A DNA stretch of 64,000 bases, from the NCBI GenBank assembly GCA_036898135.1, contig CM072525.1, positions 21,125,941 to 21,189,940 of the forward strand, given 5' to 3'. Position numbers and translations under genes: made by a program. This DNA is from Oncomelania hupensis. Lineage: Eukaryota > Mollusca > Gastropoda > Littorinimorpha > Pomatiopsidae. Numbering within the stretch: the stretch's first letter is position 1; every line of letters begins with the position of its first letter. Positions 1 to 11,341 of the stretch are shown in pieces. Under the pieces are notes generated by a model, which worked only from the letters and a program-made list of their open reading frames with translations, was not told the DNA's origin and ran no database searches.

Positions 1-1289
1 AAGCGTTTTCCCGTTGAAACGACCAAGTAACCCAACCCCTAAGCCTAAATTAGTAAATGCAGCTATATTTTCCTGTTCTGTCCGCAAGCCTCTTCCAGCA
101 CCTTCACCTTGATACTGCCCTAATCCCCCAAAAACGACTTTTTAGAAATATTAATTAAGATGCTAAGTTGGTAATTATGAACTATAATTCATTGCCTGGT
201 TTGGTGAAGTCAGCAAAATGGCAAATGCTTTGACAACTGATGTTATTGTTCCTCGTCAAGCATCCCGACAGACTCTCCGTGACAACCAACCTGCGGCCAC
301 TCCAGAAGAATATTTCAAGATTAGCATTGCCATTCCTTTCTTGGAACACCTGTCAACCGAATTGGACTCGAGGTTCAAAAATGCTGACCTAGCAAGTTGA
401 TGGTCTCTGTCTGGTGCCAAGCACTTTAATAGACAACCAGGATGGTTTCATGCAGGTTCCAGAAGGGGTGAAGACACTGGCAATGTTGTGGGAGTCTGAC
501 CTACCAGACAACGCTACCCTTGATGCAGAATACCAACAGTGGGTTTGCAAATAGCGAAGTGCTGCTGAGAATGCGACAGCTATCATCCCATCCACGGCAT
601 CAGAAGCACTGAAACATTGTGACGGGGATTTTTATCCCAACCTGTTCATCATGCTAAAGAACCTTTGCAGCCTGCCTGTCACTACTGCCGAGTGTGAGCG
701 TTCAAACAGTCAGTTGCGCAACCTGAAAAACTACCTGCGCTCTACAATGGGGCAACAGAGGCTCAATGGACTTGCTTTACTGAAAGTGCACAGGGATGTT
801 GATATTGACTTCAAAGAGGCAGTGAACTGTTTTGCCAGAAGATACAATTCACAAATGGTACCAATGCCGGAGAACCTAGTGCAGCAAGACTGACAGTGAA
901 AGCAGGGCGGTGATGTTCATAAACTACAAGGTAAAGCTTTATACCATTAGCGATCGACAAAAAGTAGTGAATAATAATAGTATACAAAACATCTCTGCTG
1001 ATAAATAAATGTTTGTGTGTGTGTGTGTTGTTTTTTTTTAAGGGAGGTGCAGAGGATAATTTTTGTACCTCAGAGTTTGTCAGTTCAACTGTTAAAAAAG
1101 CTCAAAGTCCCAGACCATCACAAATGGCTTTTTAAAGGTTCAGATAGCACCAGATTGCACCATTTTGCATCCTTGAAAAAAAATTTCCGGGGGGGCATGC
1201 CCCCGGACCCCCCTAGAAGGCTCGGCGCTTCGCGCCTTCGCTGAACCTGTAACCCCCCCCCCCTTCGACTTTCCCCAGGTCCGGCCCTG
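1..1289 (+). mobile_element. hAT-type DNA transposon fragment, 3' part
   Basis: The left end is cut by the window edge. Translated pieces at 218-388 and 651-893 match, almost block for block, the C-terminal part of the second hAT copy at 7160-7792. The piece at 651-893 has the hAT dimerisation-region pattern (LPVTTAECERSNSQL, then RLNGLALLKVHRD). Stops and frameshifts between the pieces (for example the stop after 388) show a dead copy. The right end is probably at 1289: a GC-rich subterminal stretch around 1185-1250 leads to a terminus reading CCAGGTCCGGCCCTG, which is CAGGGCCGG in reverse, the usual style of hAT ends. The left terminus is not visible, so no target duplication can be tested. 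Confidence 0.75.
651..893 (+). pseudogene. hAT transposase C-terminal dimerisation region (remnant)
   Basis: An open stretch of about 80 codons within the transposon fragment. It carries the conserved hAT C-terminal pattern: TTAECERSNSQLRNLK, then a Leu-rich segment RLNGLALLKVH. In intact hAT transposases this region mediates dimer formation. The upstream catalytic part is absent or broken here, so no function is expected. The related copy at 7046-7792 has the same order of motifs, which makes the family call firm even though neither copy is intact. Confidence 0.7.
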
Positions 1290-1399
1290 CATATTAATTT
1301 TCATGTGCATATTATATAATCATTTATGTAACCAGCTGCCTCGAGCAGGGTTCCTTGGGTATATACCTGTATGACATGGGATTGCGCACTAGTACTAGA

Positions 1400-1640
1400 G
1401 CATCACCAGAGCATCAGGCCTTGCAAAGACCATTCTGCAGGACACGGTGCAAGGAGACAGAAGGAGAGGGAAACGTAAAAAAGAGATGAGAGGACAACAT
1501 TCGAAAATAGACTGGCTTGACACTGAGCGAAGCCATGAGGGTTGCTGAGGACAGAGAAGGATGGAGTACGCTGGTTAAACCAGAAATCTGTGGTGCCCCA
1601 ACGACCTTTGAGTTACTGGATAAGATAGGATATAAGGACT
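1400..1640 (+). mobile_element. RTE-clade LINE, 3' end fragment
   Basis: Matches the last about 240 bp of the LINE seen at 40070-40300, 41810-42030 and 58640-58880. It includes the conserved stretch encoding the extreme C-terminus, then the 3' UTR phrase GTGCCCCAACGACC and a tail of GATAGGATA-type repeats. It is 5' truncated, the usual outcome of target-primed reverse transcription. A SINE begins immediately after the tail. Confidence 0.8.
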
Positions 1641-1644
1641 AGAG

Positions 1645-1815
1645 GGGCCGGGTAGCTCAGCTGATAGAGCGCCTTACTAGTAACCGAAAGGTCCCTGGTT
1701 CGAAACCCGAATTGGCCAACGCGTTACCATATTTTTTCCCCTTACCAACAACTGGTTCGCAGAGTCGCGCATACGCTCTGGTGTCGTGTGACTATAATCT
1801 ACAGTTAAAACAGAT
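1645..1815 (+). mobile_element. tRNA-derived SINE, family A
   Basis: The head (about 1645-1720) resembles a tRNA: an A-box-like GTAGCTCAGCTGATAGAGC, a CTAGTAA anticodon-loop-like segment (as in tRNA-Thr) and a B box GGTTCGAAACC. The anticodon stem does not pair properly, so this is not a working tRNA. The body, ending GACTATAATCTACAGTTA, recurs in reverse orientation at 8261-8418. Two copies with the same head and body support a SINE family. Confidence 0.75.
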
Positions 1816-1997
1816 GGCTGTTTTGTAACAAGTATGCTGCGTGGTTTAAACAAATGTATCGGTATCAGTATTTTAATGTTACGTCTGTTAAATCTATGTA
1901 ATATTAGACCAATGTTTTATTTTTAAAAAGCACATAATGACAAACAAACAACTTTTTGCATGATTTGGCAAAAAGAAAGTGTTGTGGCCAAGTGGTC

Positions 1998-3206
1998 TAT
2001 CCTATCCTATCCTATCCCGTAACTCGTAGGTCGATTGGGCACCACAGATGATCGTTTAACCAGCTTACTCCATCTTTGATTTGTTAAACACTCTTAAGGT
2101 TGCCCACAGAGCTGCTGCATGCTGACTCGGTCAAACGCTTTCTTGAAGTCTACAAACACATGATATAGATGTTGTTGGGGCCTGCTAGGCTTTCTTGCTG
2201 GTTCTTGTTCAGACTGTTCTCTATTTCCTGGCATTGATCTTCTATCCAGTTCTCCTTTGCTGTGCGTATGCCTTTTCGGATGTCATTGGTTTTTTTGGGG
2301 GGTAGGCATCAGCTCCCTGTGAGATGTTCTTTTTCTTTTTCATCTCTTTTCGTTTATCACACAGATCCAAAAGTTCAGGCTTGATCCACGGTTTTTTCTT
2401 TGGGCGATGCTTGTTAAGGATCTCAGTGGCAGCATCTGTCTCAGCTGGGTTGAAGGTTGTGGTCATGGTTTTGACGTCCACTTCACCCAAGATGAGCAGT
2501 GGTACGATGTTGGGGCATAGGCCTGGATGATGATAATGTTGTAAGGGACTGCTCTTAAACGGATGTAATGAGTCTTCTCGAGACTGGACCAAGAATCCAA
2601 CTCCGTGTTCATGCCTGTCATCTCTGCCGCTGAAATAAAGGTTGTCGCCTTCGTCCGTCGTTGTTTCACCTAGACCTTTCCAGCGCATTTCGCTGATACA
2701 TAAAATGTTCCATCGATAGTGGTCCAGCTCGTGGGCCAGTTCTTCTAATTTTCCTTCCGCAGTTAGGGTTCTGACATTCCAGGTTCCTATGACGATGTTG
2801 TCTCTCGTGCGGACCCTGCTAAGTTGTCCATCATGTCCAGCATGCTTATCACCTCCGTCTTGGTGGCCAACGGAAGGCGCGGTCTTTGGTGACCCGGGCT
2901 ACGATCTATCCGGTATGGAGTGAGTTGTTCTTTTCATCATACAAGAAAGACCTGGCAGTGCCCAATCCTCTCTAGGCTGTTGGCCACAGTCGAAATCCAC
3001 GAGTACAGTGTGGCCCGCCTTGGCCCCGAGCATGTGGTCGTTGAACCTGTAGTAACGTGAGGTTCCTCCGTCCTGGCCGGTGACTTCTATGTAGAAGACT
3101 TTCGCCCAGTGATACCGTGCTGACTTCACCCTTGTTAGTCGCCTCTTAGACACGCCGGGAAACATTGAGTCTGTTCTATTCAGTGTCCGAACCCACAGGG
3201 CACCGT
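1998..3206 (-). mobile_element. RTE-clade LINE with internal deletions
   Basis: On the minus strand this begins near 3206 with the element's 5' region (reverse of GTGGGTTCGGGCACTGA, as at 19670 and 40830) and ends at 1998 with a CCTATCCTATCC tail, the reverse of (GGATA)n. The endonuclease N-terminus with its NVRTL motif, fragments of the linker and a short reverse transcriptase piece can be read in several frames. Large parts are missing, for example most of the RT between about 2090 and 2190, so it is a rearranged dead copy. Confidence 0.8.
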
Positions 3207-3780
3207 AGCATTTCAAGTAACTATTTTAACATTAAATTATATAGCCACAGCCTTGCGCATGGCTAGTTTGTGCCATGTGGTGTTGAATTGTGCACTATAC
3301 AAATGGAAATGTGAACATTTGTAAGAATGTTATGGTTTTGAATGCTGCGCTGGTGCTGTTGCACAAAATCATCTGTACACTACCATTGCTCTGCCCTCCC
3401 ATCCATGCCCCTCCCCCCCAAAAAAAAAAATGTTGGGATCTATGGATTGACATTTAAACACCATTTGTTCTCCTTTTACATTTTATTTTAATATAAGTGG
3501 GCATTGGTTGGATTAGCCTGGCTTTTAAGACTCTTAAATAACAAAAGTCGAAATAATATTTTTTTTTAATCTGTGAACAAGAGTTTGTTTTCAATGCATT
3601 GTAATTCTTTGTTTTGATCAGTGAAAGGCCAAAAGAGAAAAAAAAGCATAATTAAGAAAAAAATAAATAAATAAATAAATAGCTTAATATTTTTTTTACA
3701 AAACATAAACAATTTAATTTTTATAATGTTGTCATTCCTATGTCGCATCTTAACCTTGTCAGTATGTTTTGCTTAGTAAT
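3207..3780. other. AT-rich stretch, no gene seen
   Basis: Non-repetitive AT-rich DNA with short A and T runs and a short AAAT-type array near 3660-3680. I see no coding pattern, RNA gene or transposon end in it. Confidence 0.5.
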
Positions 3781-4370
3781 AGTTTGTGAGTGTGCGTGCG
3801 TGTGTAGGTGCGTGTGTGTGTGTGAAAGTGTGTGTGTGTAAGTGAGTGTGTACGTGTGATTGTGTGAATGTTTGTGTGTATATGTATGTGTGTTGTGTGT
3901 GCGTGCATGCGTGTGCTTGAAACTAGTTTTTGTGTAATGGTTTTGTCTTGTCCAATTTATCATCAGCATGTTTATCTCGGGGAGGAGTCATTTGTTTTCT
4001 TCAACAGGACCCTGTGTAATATAATTTTTGTGTTAAAAAAAGCCTGTTCCTGTTTGGGTGTGTATGCTTGTGTGTGTGAGAGAGAGAGAGAGAGCATGCG
4101 TGTGTGGGTGCGTACGAGCATGCATATGTCTGTTTGTGTGTGTGAAAGCGTGCGTGTGTGCGTTTATCTCTCTGTGTATGTATAGTACGTGTGTGTGTGT
4201 GTGTGTGTGCTTGCTTGTTTGTTTGCATGAATGTTTTATGCGTGCGAGCATGCGTGTGTGCGTGCACGCTTATTTGCCTGTGTTTTTCTTTTAGTCGTAG
4301 GTTTGTGTTTGTGAATGTGTGTGTGTGCTGCTTGTGTATGTGTGTGTATGGGTGCGTGTTTCCGAGTGTA
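3781..4370. repeat. GT-rich simple-repeat tract
   Basis: Interrupted (TG)n and TGTGCG/TGTGTA variants over about 600 bp, with a (GA) run near 4078-4095. Long open frames on both strands here (Cys/Val-rich one way, His/Thr-rich the other) come purely from the dinucleotide repeat. Confidence 0.9.
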
Positions 4371-4758
4371 AAGAGCATTTCTAAAGAGGACACAAAGTGT
4401 TAGGTTGGTTTCGGGACAGGACGTCAACTTCTATCGGTCAGTCTTGGCTGCACAGTGTTTCTGCTGACTGTCTGAAATATTTGTTCACACACTATGGGAC
4501 CCTGGATGAGAGGGAGAGAGAGATTATAAAAAAAAACAGGAAACAAGAGGGGAGGGGGGGGGGGTAAACACAGAGTAAGGACTGAAAATGTCAATTACAG
4601 GAATTACATGGAAAAGCCGTGGGGGGGGGGTTAGGGCAGACATCGATAAGTGCAGGCGGAGGGGTGGAGAAAAAGGGCGGATACTACAGTAGTTGGTGGG
4701 ATTTCAGAGACCAGGGGCACGGTGTGTGTTGGGGGTAGGGGGGGTAGGATAGGAAGTA

Positions 4759-4821
<63 letters not shown>

Positions 4822-5290
4822 GATCAATGAAGAAAGGGAGGGAGAAGGGAATGGTACGGTTATGTAACAAAAGTTTTACAGTCGAAGAAGGGGGGTAGAA
4901 TTCGTTGTGGAACCCAACTTTGGCTGTTAGGGCGGAGGGTGGATGCGGTGGAGGAGGTCTGGAAAAGGGCGGAAGGGGGCTGGATGGGACGTGTTATCTA
5001 TAAAGGGTGGGTTGGTGACGTGGGTGGGTGGCATGCATGATAATGTGTGCCAGATGAAAGAACCGTGTTAGGGGACAAGAGCGGAGAGGGGCGGAAAGGT
5101 CCCTGGATAATAATGCAAGGTGGGGAGGAGGGGGCGTGGAGAAACGTTATGAGGGAGAGTGCGAGTGCTTTATGTCGTCCACAAATGGGGTTCTAGTAAA
5201 TGGGGTGTGGAGGGGGCGTTGGTGTGGATGGGGAAGGGGGGTGGGCTATGTGTTGTGTGTACGTGTGTGGGGGATGAGGGGGGGGGTGAG
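4371..5290. other. G-rich and purine-rich stretch with a (GA)n array
   Basis: Contains poly-G runs (4552-4564, 4621-4630), a perfect (GA)n array at about 4761-4818 and G-rich unique sequence up to 5290. No gene or RNA is recognisable. Confidence 0.6.
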
Positions 5291-5503
5291 GTAGAAACGT
5301 CGTTATTGTTACATACTCTACCTACGTTCTTTTGATGGCTCCGCTATTTTCACGTCAAAACAGCGTTCCGTTAGGGTTAGGGCTGTGTTAGGTTTCGGGT
5401 TTGGATTAGGGTTAGCTTTTAAAAAAAAAAAGGACAAATTTCCAAGAAATGTCAACACAACGTATGTGGTGTTTCATGAAAGTCCTAACAACGGCGTTTT
5501 TAC
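5291..5503. mobile_element. Small terminal-inverted-repeat element with telomere-like core, copy 1
   Basis: Begins GTAGAAACGTCGTTA and ends AACGGCGTTTTTAC, imperfect inverted repeats of each other. The interior contains GTTAGGGTTAGGG and further degenerate TTAGGG units. A better preserved copy lies at 37131-37360, with 14-bp perfect termini. Size (213 bp) and non-coding content fit a MITE. Confidence 0.6.
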
Positions 5504-5871
5504 ACGGTTGTGTGTGTGTGTTTGTGTATATGTGTGTGTGTTAAGTCAAGTTTGGTCAAGTCATGATACTTGATTACCCGTATAATTCAAAATACGGGTA
5601 TCTTTTTTTTTGGTGATGATGTTAGTGATGATATTAAACATTCAGTCACTCTTTACAACATACAATCAACCTGTCACTGGGTGGGTGAGTGTGTGTGTGT
5701 GTGTGGGTGTGTGTGTGTGTGCGAGGTGGCGGGTTGAGGGAGTGAGTGAGTGAGAGAGTGAGTTGGGGGAGGGGAAGAGATAAATGACAGTCCAAAAAGT
5801 CTCAAATACAAATGTGTGGGTTGGGAGAGAGAGAGTGGGAGAGAGATAATGAGAGAGTGAGATAGAGTTAA
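5504..5871. other. GT, GA and TGAG microsatellite stretch
   Basis: Short GT arrays (5508-5541, 5690-5722), a GAGT run near 5740-5765 and GA runs near 5825-5860. No gene seen. The hAT element starts at its right edge. Confidence 0.6.
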
Positions 5872-7951
5872 CATGGGCGGATTATGGGGGGTTTCCTAGT
5901 TGCACGGAAACCCCCCCTCGGCTGTAAAAAAAAAAAAAAAAAAAAAAAAACCCACACATCTTTATCTCTCTCTAAACCTTGAACAAGAATGTGCCAGTGG
6001 TAAAACGAGCCATGCAAAATCTAAATTTGTCCTGGGTGAAGAAATCGCAGCAACTTCAACGCCCTCATCCGCTTTCGCATCGAATCTGGTGATACAGTTC
6101 TTCAGCAACATTTAGAATCCTCTCAATCTGGCACAGGTCATACATTACATTACATGGTTATTGCTTTAGGTTTAGCGGACTCTTCCGAACCAAATCAGGA
6201 CCAGAAGGCACAGGTCCATGCTACATGCATCAGCAAGACCACTCAAAACAACATCATAGAGTTGATTGGTGACTACATCAGGGACACGTTGCTGGCAGAA
6301 GTCAAAAAGTCAATTTCTCTCTCCTTGCTGATGAAGTATGTGACACAGCCAACTGGAAGCAGCTTGCGATTGTCTTGCGCTTTGTGGACTGGTCCCAGGT
6401 CATACGGGAAGAGTTTCTAACTTTTGTTCATTGTGAACGAATCACAGGTGAAGCACTCACAGAAAATATCCTTGGTTGCCTTGAAGAATGGGGTCTGCAC
6501 GTTCAAGACATCAGGGATAAGGGGTATGATGGTGGTTCAAACATAGCTGCCAAATTCAAATGGGTACAGGCTAGGATTACTCAGCTGAATTAAAAGGCTA
6601 TTTACTTTCATTGTGACGCACATTGCCTCAATTTGTGCATCGTAAAAGCATGTGGTGTGCAGAGCATCCACAACATGTTCTGGACAATGAAGGAACTCTC
6701 ACTCTTCTTTTCATTGTCTCCCAAAAGTCATTGCTACTTGGAGCAAATCTTGGAAGCTTGTGACATCACCAACAAGCGAAACCTTGTAGACTTATGTCGG
6801 ACCCGATGGATTGAAACGCACAATGCGTTTGAAACCATGACTAACTTGTTCACATACGTGTACCGTTGCTTGGGTGACATGGAGAACAAAAGCGAGGACT
6901 GGGACAGTGACACTCTGACTAAGTGCCGAGGACTAAGAGCAGCAACCACAAGCAGTGTCTTTTGTGGTTACAAGAAACTGTCTCAGAAACCTTAAGCCTC
7001 TCTCAGTGAACCTGCAGAAGAAAACACGGGACATCGTCGAAGCATATGCTGCTATTGAAGGGACAGCCAGTGCTCTTGCTGATCTTCGAGGCAACCTGGA
7101 TGAGGTCTTTCACTCAGGCAGTGGAGCTTGCAGAAAGTGTCCATGAAAATGTGACAATGCCGAGGACAGCATGTGGACAGACACTCAGACAAAATCAGCC
7201 AGCAGACACACCAGAACAGTACTTCAGACGCAGCATAGCAGCGCTTTTCTTGGACCACCTACTGTCCGAATTCAGCAGTTGCTTTAAAAATACTGAGTTA
7301 GTCCAAGATGGACTACTGCTCGTTGAAGACCTAGCTGCTGGTGTTGAGAATGCATGCAAGGTTCCTGAGGGCATTGCATGTCTGGCAGACATGTGGGCAT
7401 CTGACCTGCCAGATCCTCTAGAAGTTCCAGCAGAGTTCCACCGCTGGTGCGTCAAGTGGAAAGGACAGACATCACAACCACGCCCTTCAACAGTTGCTGC
7501 CTCTCTACTGCACTGCAACATAAACTTCTTCCCTAACCTCCATGTCATACTTCGACTGCTTGCAACGCTTCCCGTCACCACTGCTGAGTGTGAGAGGTCG
7601 ATCAGTGGGCTCAAACTCCTAAAAACCAGCCTGAGGTCACCCATGACAAAAGAGCGCTTGAATGGTCTGGCACTGATGAGACTCCACAGGAAACTTGAAG
7701 TGGACGCAATGGCCATAGTAGACGCATTTGCAAGGAAATTCAAGACCCGAATGACGACAGAGATACATCATCCCCTCTTGCAGCTTTGCTGATTAACTGG
7801 AAACCGTAGGATAATCATTTTCATGTCCTCGCTAGTCAACGGGTCAACAGTTTTTCTTTGACTCCTGTCAATACGGTGCATTACTAATCTCCTTTAGTTA
7901 TTTAAAGTGACCTGGAAACCCCCCCTTTTCAACGCCATAATCCGCCCCTGA
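5872..7951 (+). mobile_element. hAT-type DNA transposon, decayed, with both termini
   Basis: The left terminus reads CATGGGCGGATTATGG and the right terminus, reversed, CAGGGGCGGATTATGG, so 15 of 16 positions agree; both are followed by runs of G and a GGTTTCC motif. CAGGGGCGG ends are typical of hAT elements. Between them lie pieces of one transposase in the plus direction: 5981-6115, 6154-6420, 6318-6593, 6603-6995 and 7046-7792. The 8-bp flanks (AGAGTTAA and AGAGAGGA) agree at only 5 positions, so a target duplication is not convincing. An A-run at 5927-5950 sits just inside the left end. Confidence 0.8.
5981..7792 (+). pseudogene. hAT transposase of the DUF4371/ZMYM1-like group (broken)
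   Basis: Successive frames read like a hAT transposase with a DUF4371-type N-terminal half. The part at 6318-6593 contains LRFVDWSQVIREEFLTF and then GYDGGSNIAAKF, the family's conserved GYDG motif near the catalytic core. The part at 6603-6700 contains HCDAHCLNL, another family hallmark. The part at 7046-7792 ends with the dimerisation motif TTAECERSISGL. A frameshift near 6318, a stop at about 6591 and another shift near 7000 break it. In living elements the protein cuts and pastes its own DNA; this copy cannot make a whole protein. Confidence 0.75.
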
Positions 7952-8030
7952 GAGAGGAGTGATGGAGTGGAGGATACTGAATGGATTTGAAGGGCACGAG
8001 TGAGTTTGAACATTTGGAATATTTAGGTTT

Positions 8031-8246
8031 AACATCTACACCCACCATTGGCGATATGGCAGACGGGGATAACCATCCCAGAGAAAGAGGGGTAGGGACC
8101 TAAATCAACACTGAACCACAAGAGCAATCCTACTGCTAAAATGGACAGTGAAAATGGCCACATTTTATATCGCCCACCACGGGATTCGAACCTGGGTCAT
8201 CGGTGTGCCAGGCGAACGCTCTACCACTAGAGCTACGGCGGTGGGA
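8031..8246 (-). mobile_element. tRNA-derived SINE, family B, copy 1
   Basis: The tRNA-like head on the minus strand (about 8175-8246) has the B box GGTTCGAATCCCG in reverse and an A-box-like TAGAGC segment. The body, containing CCACCATTGGCGATATGGC, is shared with 35641-35860 (minus) and with a short plus-strand piece at 10348-10402. Confidence 0.75.
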
Positions 8247-8260
8247 CAAGTGGGTTTGTA

Positions 8261-8418
8261 AGTAACTGTAGATTATAGTCACACGACGCCGAAGCGTATA
8301 GGCGACTACTGGTCACATTATTCTGACACCAGCGAACCAGTTGATGGTAAGAGGAAAATAATATGGTCACACATTGGCCAATCCGGGATTCGAACCAGGT
8401 ACCTTTGAGGTGTAAAGT
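8261..8418 (-). mobile_element. tRNA-derived SINE, family A, copy 2
   Basis: The reverse complement matches 1680-1815: the B box GGTTCGAATCCCGGATTGG, the phrase ACCAGTTGATGG-type mid-section and the GACTATAATCTACAGTTA tail. The 5' part of the tRNA head is missing. It directly abuts the family B SINE. Confidence 0.7.
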
Positions 8419-8765
8419 CGCAATTTATAGTGCGAGTGGGGGTGAGCGGTGTATTATGGGGTAGGAGAGGGGAGGGGGTGGATGGAGTGAGTGCGAATAC
8501 TCAGAGTTGGCAAGGATATAGGCGTGATAGTTGGAACAAGGCGTGGACCGAATGAAAGATTCGGGCAGCGGATATTACAACACCAAACGTTTGAAAGTAT
8601 TGTACGCCAGGTACAAGGAGTGACGTCACTAAAGAGATTCTGACTTGGGCGTCTATTTTCAAAACGTTAAAAAGAGTTCTTAATTCCAAGCCACACTGAT
8701 TCTTAAAACCCTTTAAACTAAAAATTAATTCATTTTGTACGTCTTAGGGAAGGGAGGATATTATA
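8419..8765. other. Unique stretch, nothing recognised
   Basis: A G-rich start followed by mixed-composition sequence. The only sizeable open frame (8501-8689, minus) shows no familiar motif. Confidence 0.4.
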
Positions 8766-10077
8766 TAGCCACCACGCTCACAAAGCAGGCCTGTGACGGT
8801 GGGTCTATTGTTGCTGGGCTCTGCACAATGGAATGCTATTACCCAATCGTCTATCGTCTGCGGAATTCGGCTAGTGTAATCACCCTATGACTGATACATT
8901 TATAAGTTTAGCTCGGTCTGTGTGCGGAAAGGGTTATAGAGATATTGAGAAAACGGTAAAAGATTAACTGACACACTAGCTCTCACTCGGCTATGAAACA
9001 TATGTAGTACAGCCACTTGTTAACAGTAAATATCACAAATTTATTTCCTCTACTCTATACAAAAGCTTCTAATCTCTACACTAACTTAAATGTCCAAATT
9101 TCCCTTCGAGTAGTTCGCTCCTTAAGGGGTCTATGCAGCTACTGTTCTCGATATTTGTTACTGTCTCATCATTGGGCTATGAATTCTTTCTGTCCTATTA
9201 TTCAGTTTTCTGGATGAGTAGACTATCGCACAGTCCTTTTAGAGTAGTGTTCGTGCACTTCTTCTGTGGACTTAACTGTATAGTAGAGGTGCGGTGTTGT
9301 TGTCTCTTCTTCTTGGTAGTTGACTATGGCTAGTGGAGCCCAATGCTCTCGCTGCTCAAGGTTGCAGGCCACGTGTCAGAGTTGCCTCTCTGTAGGATTT
9401 CTTCCCTGCCGTGGACCAAGATGCCTGCTCGTCTGCAACATATGAGACGAACTTCTGCAACACCTTGTATACAAAGGTTGTGCAGAGCGTCTCACTGATG
9501 GCCCTCAGTTGAGATCGCTCCACTTATATAATACAAGGGACGACCAATTCTGTTAAGTCCGTGGTCCACTGGAATCTCCAACATAATTCCTGTACATATA
9601 CCTACATCATGGCTAAACTAAACACATGGAGCAGTAATTAGCAATATACACATTCTCCTGTACAGCCACTGGTCTGTAATAATACACATTGGAGAAACAA
9701 CAGTTGGACAGTGGAGGCTACCTTGTGGTGCCAAAACCGGTCGCGTGTACGCCACGTTGTCCGCAAAGTTTTACTAACAATCACAATTCTAAAACATGGC
9801 AAAACTTCACAAACATAATCCAACAACATTATCAATAAAGCGCGATGAACCAAAAGATTGATCATTTACCTTTTTGACAATGTCAGGCCTGGCTATACTG
9901 TGATGAACTGAATTTCATCCATCACCTGCTTTAGTCTGCTGCTAGAGAGATCTGCCAGAGCATAGCTCCTTCTCATGTGAGGTTCAGACAACGAATGACA
10001 GCCTAGCCTTGCGGTCAGCAAAAAGCCCGCGAAAATTCTCGTGAGATCTGAGCGCCGTCTATCGGGGATGGTGGCTA
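8766..10077. mobile_element. Possible TA-flanked inverted-repeat element, non-coding
   Basis: TAGCCACCA at 8766 is mirrored by TGGTGGCTA ending at 10077, each flanked by TA. That is the pattern of a TA-target DNA transposon of about 1.3 kb. No transposase can be read inside; the open frames at 9017-9333 and 9638-9865 show no motif. The inverted repeat is short, so chance is possible. Confidence 0.35.
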
Positions 10078-10347
10078 TACGTCAGCAGGATGAGGTCACT
10101 GCCTACCTTATCTAGCCTACACATGCTTAGCCCACAACTGACTTGGGTCATCTTCTAGGCAGCGACTTTAATTTACAAAGGCTATAGCAGGCCGAAACTA
10201 TTTCAGGCGAGCAGCCGTAGTGCAGTATTGAAATAGCCTCTCGCGACAAGGTCCTAGAACCAAAATGGTTATGCAAGAGCTATATATATCTTGGTGAAGT
10301 TTAAGTGTGTTGGTTAAATTAATAGGTGTTTGTGCCTACCTCTTGTT

Positions 10348-10402
10348 CCCTGGGATGGTTATCCCCGTCTGCCATATCGCCAATGGTGGGTGTAGACGTT
10401 AA
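10348..10402 (+). mobile_element. SINE family B tail fragment
   Basis: Contains GGGATGGTTATCCCCGTCTG and GCCATATCGCCAATGGTGGG, the reverse complement of the body at 8041-8085. Only the tail end is present. Confidence 0.6.
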
Positions 10403-10504
10403 TTCTCAATGTTCATTCATTCATACCAGAGTATGTGCTGTTTCTTGCCGCTGTTTTTTTTTAACAATACAAAAGTAATAGTAAACAACGTCAGCAGTAA
10501 TATG

Positions 10505-10522
10505 ATATATCAATCCCCAACG

Positions 10523-10553
<31 letters not shown>

Positions 10554-10960
10554 GGGAGAGAGAGAGAGGCGGATGAGAAGGAGGGAGGTGAGATAGAGGG
10601 CGTCCAGGCGAGCGTTACCCAACCGTGTTTGTGAGGACAAGAGAGAGAGAGGGGGAGAGGAGATAGAGAGAGATAGAGAAGAAGAAGAGAAGAGAAGAAG
10701 AAGAAGAAGAAGAAGAAGAAGAAGAAGAAGAAGAAGAAGAAGAAGAAGAATTATGTGGCCGGCCGGCCGTAACAAGCAGTGGTGGTTACAGACAAGCAAA
10801 GAGAGACAGGAAACTCTCAAAGAGGAGAGAGATGAGAAGAGGAGAGAGCGAGAGGTGAGAGAGAGAGATGAGTAGAGAGAGAGGAGAGTGAGAGAGAGAG
10901 AGGAGAAGAGAGGAGAGAGGAGAGAGAGGAGAGAGATAAGATAAGATAAGATAAACAATT
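10505..10960. repeat. Polypurine tract (GA, GAA, GATAA arrays)
   Basis: Almost uninterrupted purine strand: GA arrays, a perfect (GAA)n block at about 10695-10750, more GA, then (GATAA)n near 10935-10955. A short GGCCGGCCGG segment near 10759 interrupts it. Confidence 0.9.
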
Positions 10961-11218
10961 TTATTTTGACAAGGGTAAAGAGGTAAAAGCAGCTGGTTGC
11001 GCTTTTTTTACAACCTTGGATGCCTTGGGCTTGTAACAAGAACTATTAAAGTACAAACAAATGAATGTTATACATTTAACTTAACCTGGAAAACAATACA
11101 ATAACAATAAACAATATCATGGAATAATATTTTTAAAAAAAATTAAAATATTAAAATCAAAATCATTGTTGTTAATTTTATCATCAATTTTAAAAAAAAT
11201 AACGTTTATGTTTATTTA

Positions 11219-11219
11219 A

Positions 11220-11286
<67 letters not shown>

Positions 11287-11287
11287 C

Positions 11288-11338
<51 letters not shown>
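11219..11338. repeat. (GA)n microsatellite
   Basis: About 120 bp of nearly perfect GA dinucleotides. The Ser/Leu-rich open frames across it are repeat artefacts. Confidence 0.95.

Positions 11339-11341
<3 letters not shown>

Noticed and set aside
1645..1720. tRNA-Thr gene
   Set aside because: The anticodon stem does not pair, and the sequence continues into a body shared with another copy at 8261-8418; it is a SINE head.
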